Positions 62,262 to 64,000 of a DNA stretch of 64,000 nucleotides are shown piece by piece (positions within the stretch are counted from its first letter, which is position 1; the number at the start of each line of letters is the position of its first letter). The notes beneath the pieces were generated by a model. It searched no databases, was not told where the DNA came from, and saw only the letters and a list, made by a program, of their open reading frames with translations. Made by a program: the position numbers and the translations under genes. Origin of the DNA: JAFDZO01 sp038225955 (lineage in GTDB: Bacteria > Bacteroidota > Ignavibacteria > Tepidaquicellales > Tepidaquicellaceae); NCBI GenBank assembly GCA_038225955.1, contig JBBRQV010000001.1, forward strand, positions 22,360 through 86,359, in the 5' to 3' direction.

Positions 62262-63152
62262 ATGACTGAAAACACAAAATGCGGAATCGTTACCATCTTC
62301 GGAAAACCCAACGCCGGAAAATCCACGCTCACAAATAAACTGATGCGTTTCGACCTTGCCGTCGTAAATAAAAAAGCGCAGACGACACGAAATAAAATTC
62401 TCGGAGTTCTCACTGAAGAAAACTATCAGATAATTTTTACCGATACGCCCGGAATACTGGAGCCTAAGTACGAGCTTCAGCAATACATGTTGAAAGAAAT
62501 TTCCTTCTCTATAAAAGATGCCGACGTTTTGCTCCATCTTATCGATATAAACAGATTTGAAATAAACGACCTTGAAATTATTCACAGCAACTACGGCAAG
62601 CAGATGGAGGGCAAAAAGAAAATTTTAGTCTTCAATAAAAACGACATCATTCAGGAAAATACTTCCAATCAGGTTTTGAATCATATTCCAAAGTTCGGCT
62701 ACGATGAAGTTATTTTTATTTCGGCACTGAAGGGTAAAAATATTGATGAAGTAAAAAATGCAATCGTAAAGCACCTTCCCGAAGGACCTTTTTTATACGA
62801 GGAAGATTATCTTACAGACCGTCCGGAAAAATTTTTTGTTGCGGAAATTATTCGCGAGAAAATTCTTACGCTTTACTCAGAGGAAGTTCCTTACAGCACT
62901 TTTGTTAATATAGTTGAGTTTAAAGAGCGGGGCAATAACAAGACTTACATTAACGCCGAAATTATTATTGAGCGGGAAACGCAAAAGATGATTATCATAG
63001 GAAGAAATGGCGAAGGAATAAAAAAACTAGGACTGCTTGCAAGAAAGGCTGTCGAGAAATTTCTTGATAGACCTGTTTATCTTGAGCTCTTTGTGAAAAT
63101 CAGAAAAGGATGGAGAGATAATGAAGGGTTTATTAAGGGGAATATGGAGTGA
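62262..63152 (+). CDS. era: GTPase Era
   Basis: A 296-residue GTPase required for 16S rRNA processing and 30S assembly. G1 is IFGKPNAGKSTLTN, G3 is FTDTPGILEPKYE, G4 is LVFNKNDII and G5 is FISALKGKNID. The C-terminal KH domain carries IIIGRNGEGIKKLGLLARK and the end LELFVKIRKGWRDNEGFI. Length is normal. A decayed copy of the last ~80 bp lies at 63439-63517. The upstream region is shared with the divergent ubiquitin-like operon. Confidence 0.96.
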   Translation: MTENTKCGIVTIFGKPNAGKSTLTNKLMRFDLAVVNKKAQTTRNKILGVLTEENYQIIFTDTPGILEPKYELQQYMLKEISFSIKDADVLLHLIDINRFEINDLEIIHSNYGKQMEGKKKILVFNKNDIIQENTSNQVLNHIPKFGYDEVIFISALKGKNIDEVKNAIVKHLPEGPFLYEEDYLTDRPEKFFVAEIIREKILTLYSEEVPYSTFVNIVEFKERGNNKTYINAEIIIERETQKMIIIGRNGEGIKKLGLLARKAVEKFLDRPVYLELFVKIRKGWRDNEGFIKGNME

Positions 63153-63522
63153 TTTTTTTCATATGTGTTCTCCCCCTTACCAAGGGGGAGTTAGAGGGGG
63201 TTTAACACCCCGCATGTCATCCCGCACTTGATGCGGAATCCAATCATCAAACTTCGTTTGATTGTTCTTTTTTTCTTGATAAAAAAAGAACCAAAAAAAT
63301 CAAGGCTCCTATAAATTTCCCTAAAAATCACTCCGAAAATCGCGCTCGAAGTAAACTCGCTTCGCTCAGACAAACTTCTCGCCAGCGATTGTTCTCGTGA
63401 TTTTCTTTACGGAAAATTTATAAGGCCGGCTTTTCATTCAGTTTACTTTGAGTTTTTTGTGAAAATCAGAAAGGGTTGGAGAGATAGTAAAGGGTTTATA
63501 AGGGAATATGGAGTGATTATAT
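63153..63522. other. Gene-free composite hairpin region downstream of era
   Basis: 370 bp with no credible gene. In order it has CTCCCCCTT/AAGGGGGAG (63170-63190), CCGCA/TGCGG in a TGGATTCC-type palindrome (about 63215-63240), ATCAAAC/GTTTGAT, and a GTTCTTTTTTT/AAAAAAAGAAC hairpin (about 63262-63289). A longer inverted repeat follows from TATAAATTTCCC (about 63311) to GGAAAATTTATA (about 63421). Then comes the decayed era 3' copy. Confidence 0.75.
63439..63517 (+). pseudogene. Decayed duplicate of the era 3' end
   Basis: It matches era at 63073-63154 at roughly 85% by eye, including exact TTTGTGAAAATCAGAAA and AATATGGAGTGATT. Two single-base gaps and an early in-frame TGA show it is not translated as Era. 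About 285 bp of hairpin repeats separate it from the intact gene. Confidence 0.85.
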
Positions 63523-63993
63523 TTAATGAGTATTGTTATAATTTTCTACAAATTCAATTTTCTCGATTTGAGCAAATGGAATTCCCTTTCCATTCCCGTC
63601 ATAACATCTGTTAATAAGACTACATAATTCTTCATTATGAATTTTGCAGTAAAGATAATAAATGGCCGCAGATATATATGTTTTATACAATGGTTTTCTA
63701 CTCCAGAATTTCACGATACATGGTTTTAATGACTCAATTATTTTAGGTTTAATTTCTACTGAATATTTTTTGAGATAATCCTCACAAATGTGTTCTATTA
63801 TTTCAGGCAGCTTTAGATAATCATGATTATGCATTTTGTCAGAATTAAATGCAGTTTCTCTTATTAATAGTGCATAAGGTCCCCAATTAAGATAGCAACC
63901 AACCTTCCCCTTATAATCAGAATGAACAACTCCATCTACTTTTAATTTTCGCAGATTTTCATAATGCTTAGTATTTTTAAATAGATTAAACAC
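63523..63993 (-). CDS. Hypothetical protein, possibly truncated at window edge
   Basis: A 156-residue soluble protein with no recognised family. Features are VDGVVHSDYKGKVGCYLNWG near the start and a central helical part (EIIEHICEDYLKKYSVEI, TYISAAIYYLYCKIHNEELC). The apparent start is GTG at 63993, but the frame remains open to the window end, so the real start may lie outside. It is convergent with era; the era duplicate ends 5 bp from its stop. Confidence 0.6.
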   Translation of the reverse strand: MFNLFKNTKHYENLRKLKVDGVVHSDYKGKVGCYLNWGPYALLIRETAFNSDKMHNHDYLKLPEIIEHICEDYLKKYSVEIKPKIIESLKPCIVKFWSRKPLYKTYISAAIYYLYCKIHNEELCSLINRCYDGNGKGIPFAQIEKIEFVENYNNTH

Positions 63994-64000
63994 CTTATTC

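Noticed and set aside
1..64000. CRISPR array, rRNA or tRNA genes
   Set aside because: No regularly spaced repeats with unique spacers, and no rRNA- or tRNA-like sequence was noticed in the intergenic regions.

Overview
The window looks like low-GC chromosomal DNA from a Bacteroidota/Ignavibacteria-type bacterium. Three secreted proteins end in a type IX secretion (T9SS) type A sorting domain with the NYPNPFNP consensus that is typical of Ignavibacteria and relatives. Many lipoprotein or signal-peptide genes, DUF4153, DUF885 and DUF4175-like proteins and an almost complete lack of Shine-Dalgarno sequences fit the same group. No rRNA, tRNA or CRISPR array was seen. The assignment is inferred from gene content only.

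Layout. 1-8 kb: two tandem NarL-type response regulators (the first cut by the window edge), an outer-membrane barrel protein and two tandem paralogous T9SS beta-propeller-like proteins. 6.7-15.4 kb: small metabolic and housekeeping genes (O-methyltransferase, DUF3830-like, GNAT, triple rhodanese, DUF885 and M3 peptidases, a cytochrome c). 15.4-16.1 kb: a gene-free stretch holding a perfect 96-nt cloverleaf-shaped palindrome. 16-24 kb: tRNA hydroxylase TrhO, a DUF4153 membrane protein, AsnS, a YacP-like nuclease and an HD hydrolase. 24-28.3 kb: a T9SS protein, a remnant of an HD gene and an ABC exporter with a lipoprotein. 28.3-38.3 kb (minus strand): fbp, gmhA, radA (start codon apparently CTG), a 1049-residue hybrid histidine kinase and a 1216-residue flavoprotein resembling a fused NfnB-NfnA.

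38.4-49.6 kb is a complete reductive pyrimidine catabolism cluster on the plus strand. A nucleobase transporter imports uracil or thymine. PreT/PreA reduce the base, dihydropyrimidinase opens the ring and beta-ureidopropionase releases a beta-amino acid. An aminotransferase and the CoA-acylating MmsA then convert that to acetyl- or propionyl-CoA. Almost every junction in this cluster has been invaded by small elements: hairpin repeats, a RelE/ParE toxin-antitoxin pair, and two inverted-repeat-flanked units carrying four-helix-bundle (23S IVS-type) genes, one with an in-frame stop.

49.6-58.4 kb: a HARE-HTH/nuclease-like protein, DinB-like and DUF4404-like proteins, two exported deaminases, an alpha/beta hydrolase, PrfC and a 1165-residue membrane protein with collagen-like repeats. 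58.5-64 kb: a UbiA/MenA prenyltransferase, then the most intriguing gene set, a minus-strand operon coding for a ubiquitin-like protein (EsaB/YukD-like), an E1-like adenylyltransferase and a membrane-anchored RING/zinc-ribbon protein. A terminator-like hairpin lies between the first two genes and a motif-rich divergent promoter region separates the operon from era. Downstream of era is a composite hairpin region followed by a decayed second copy of the era 3' end.
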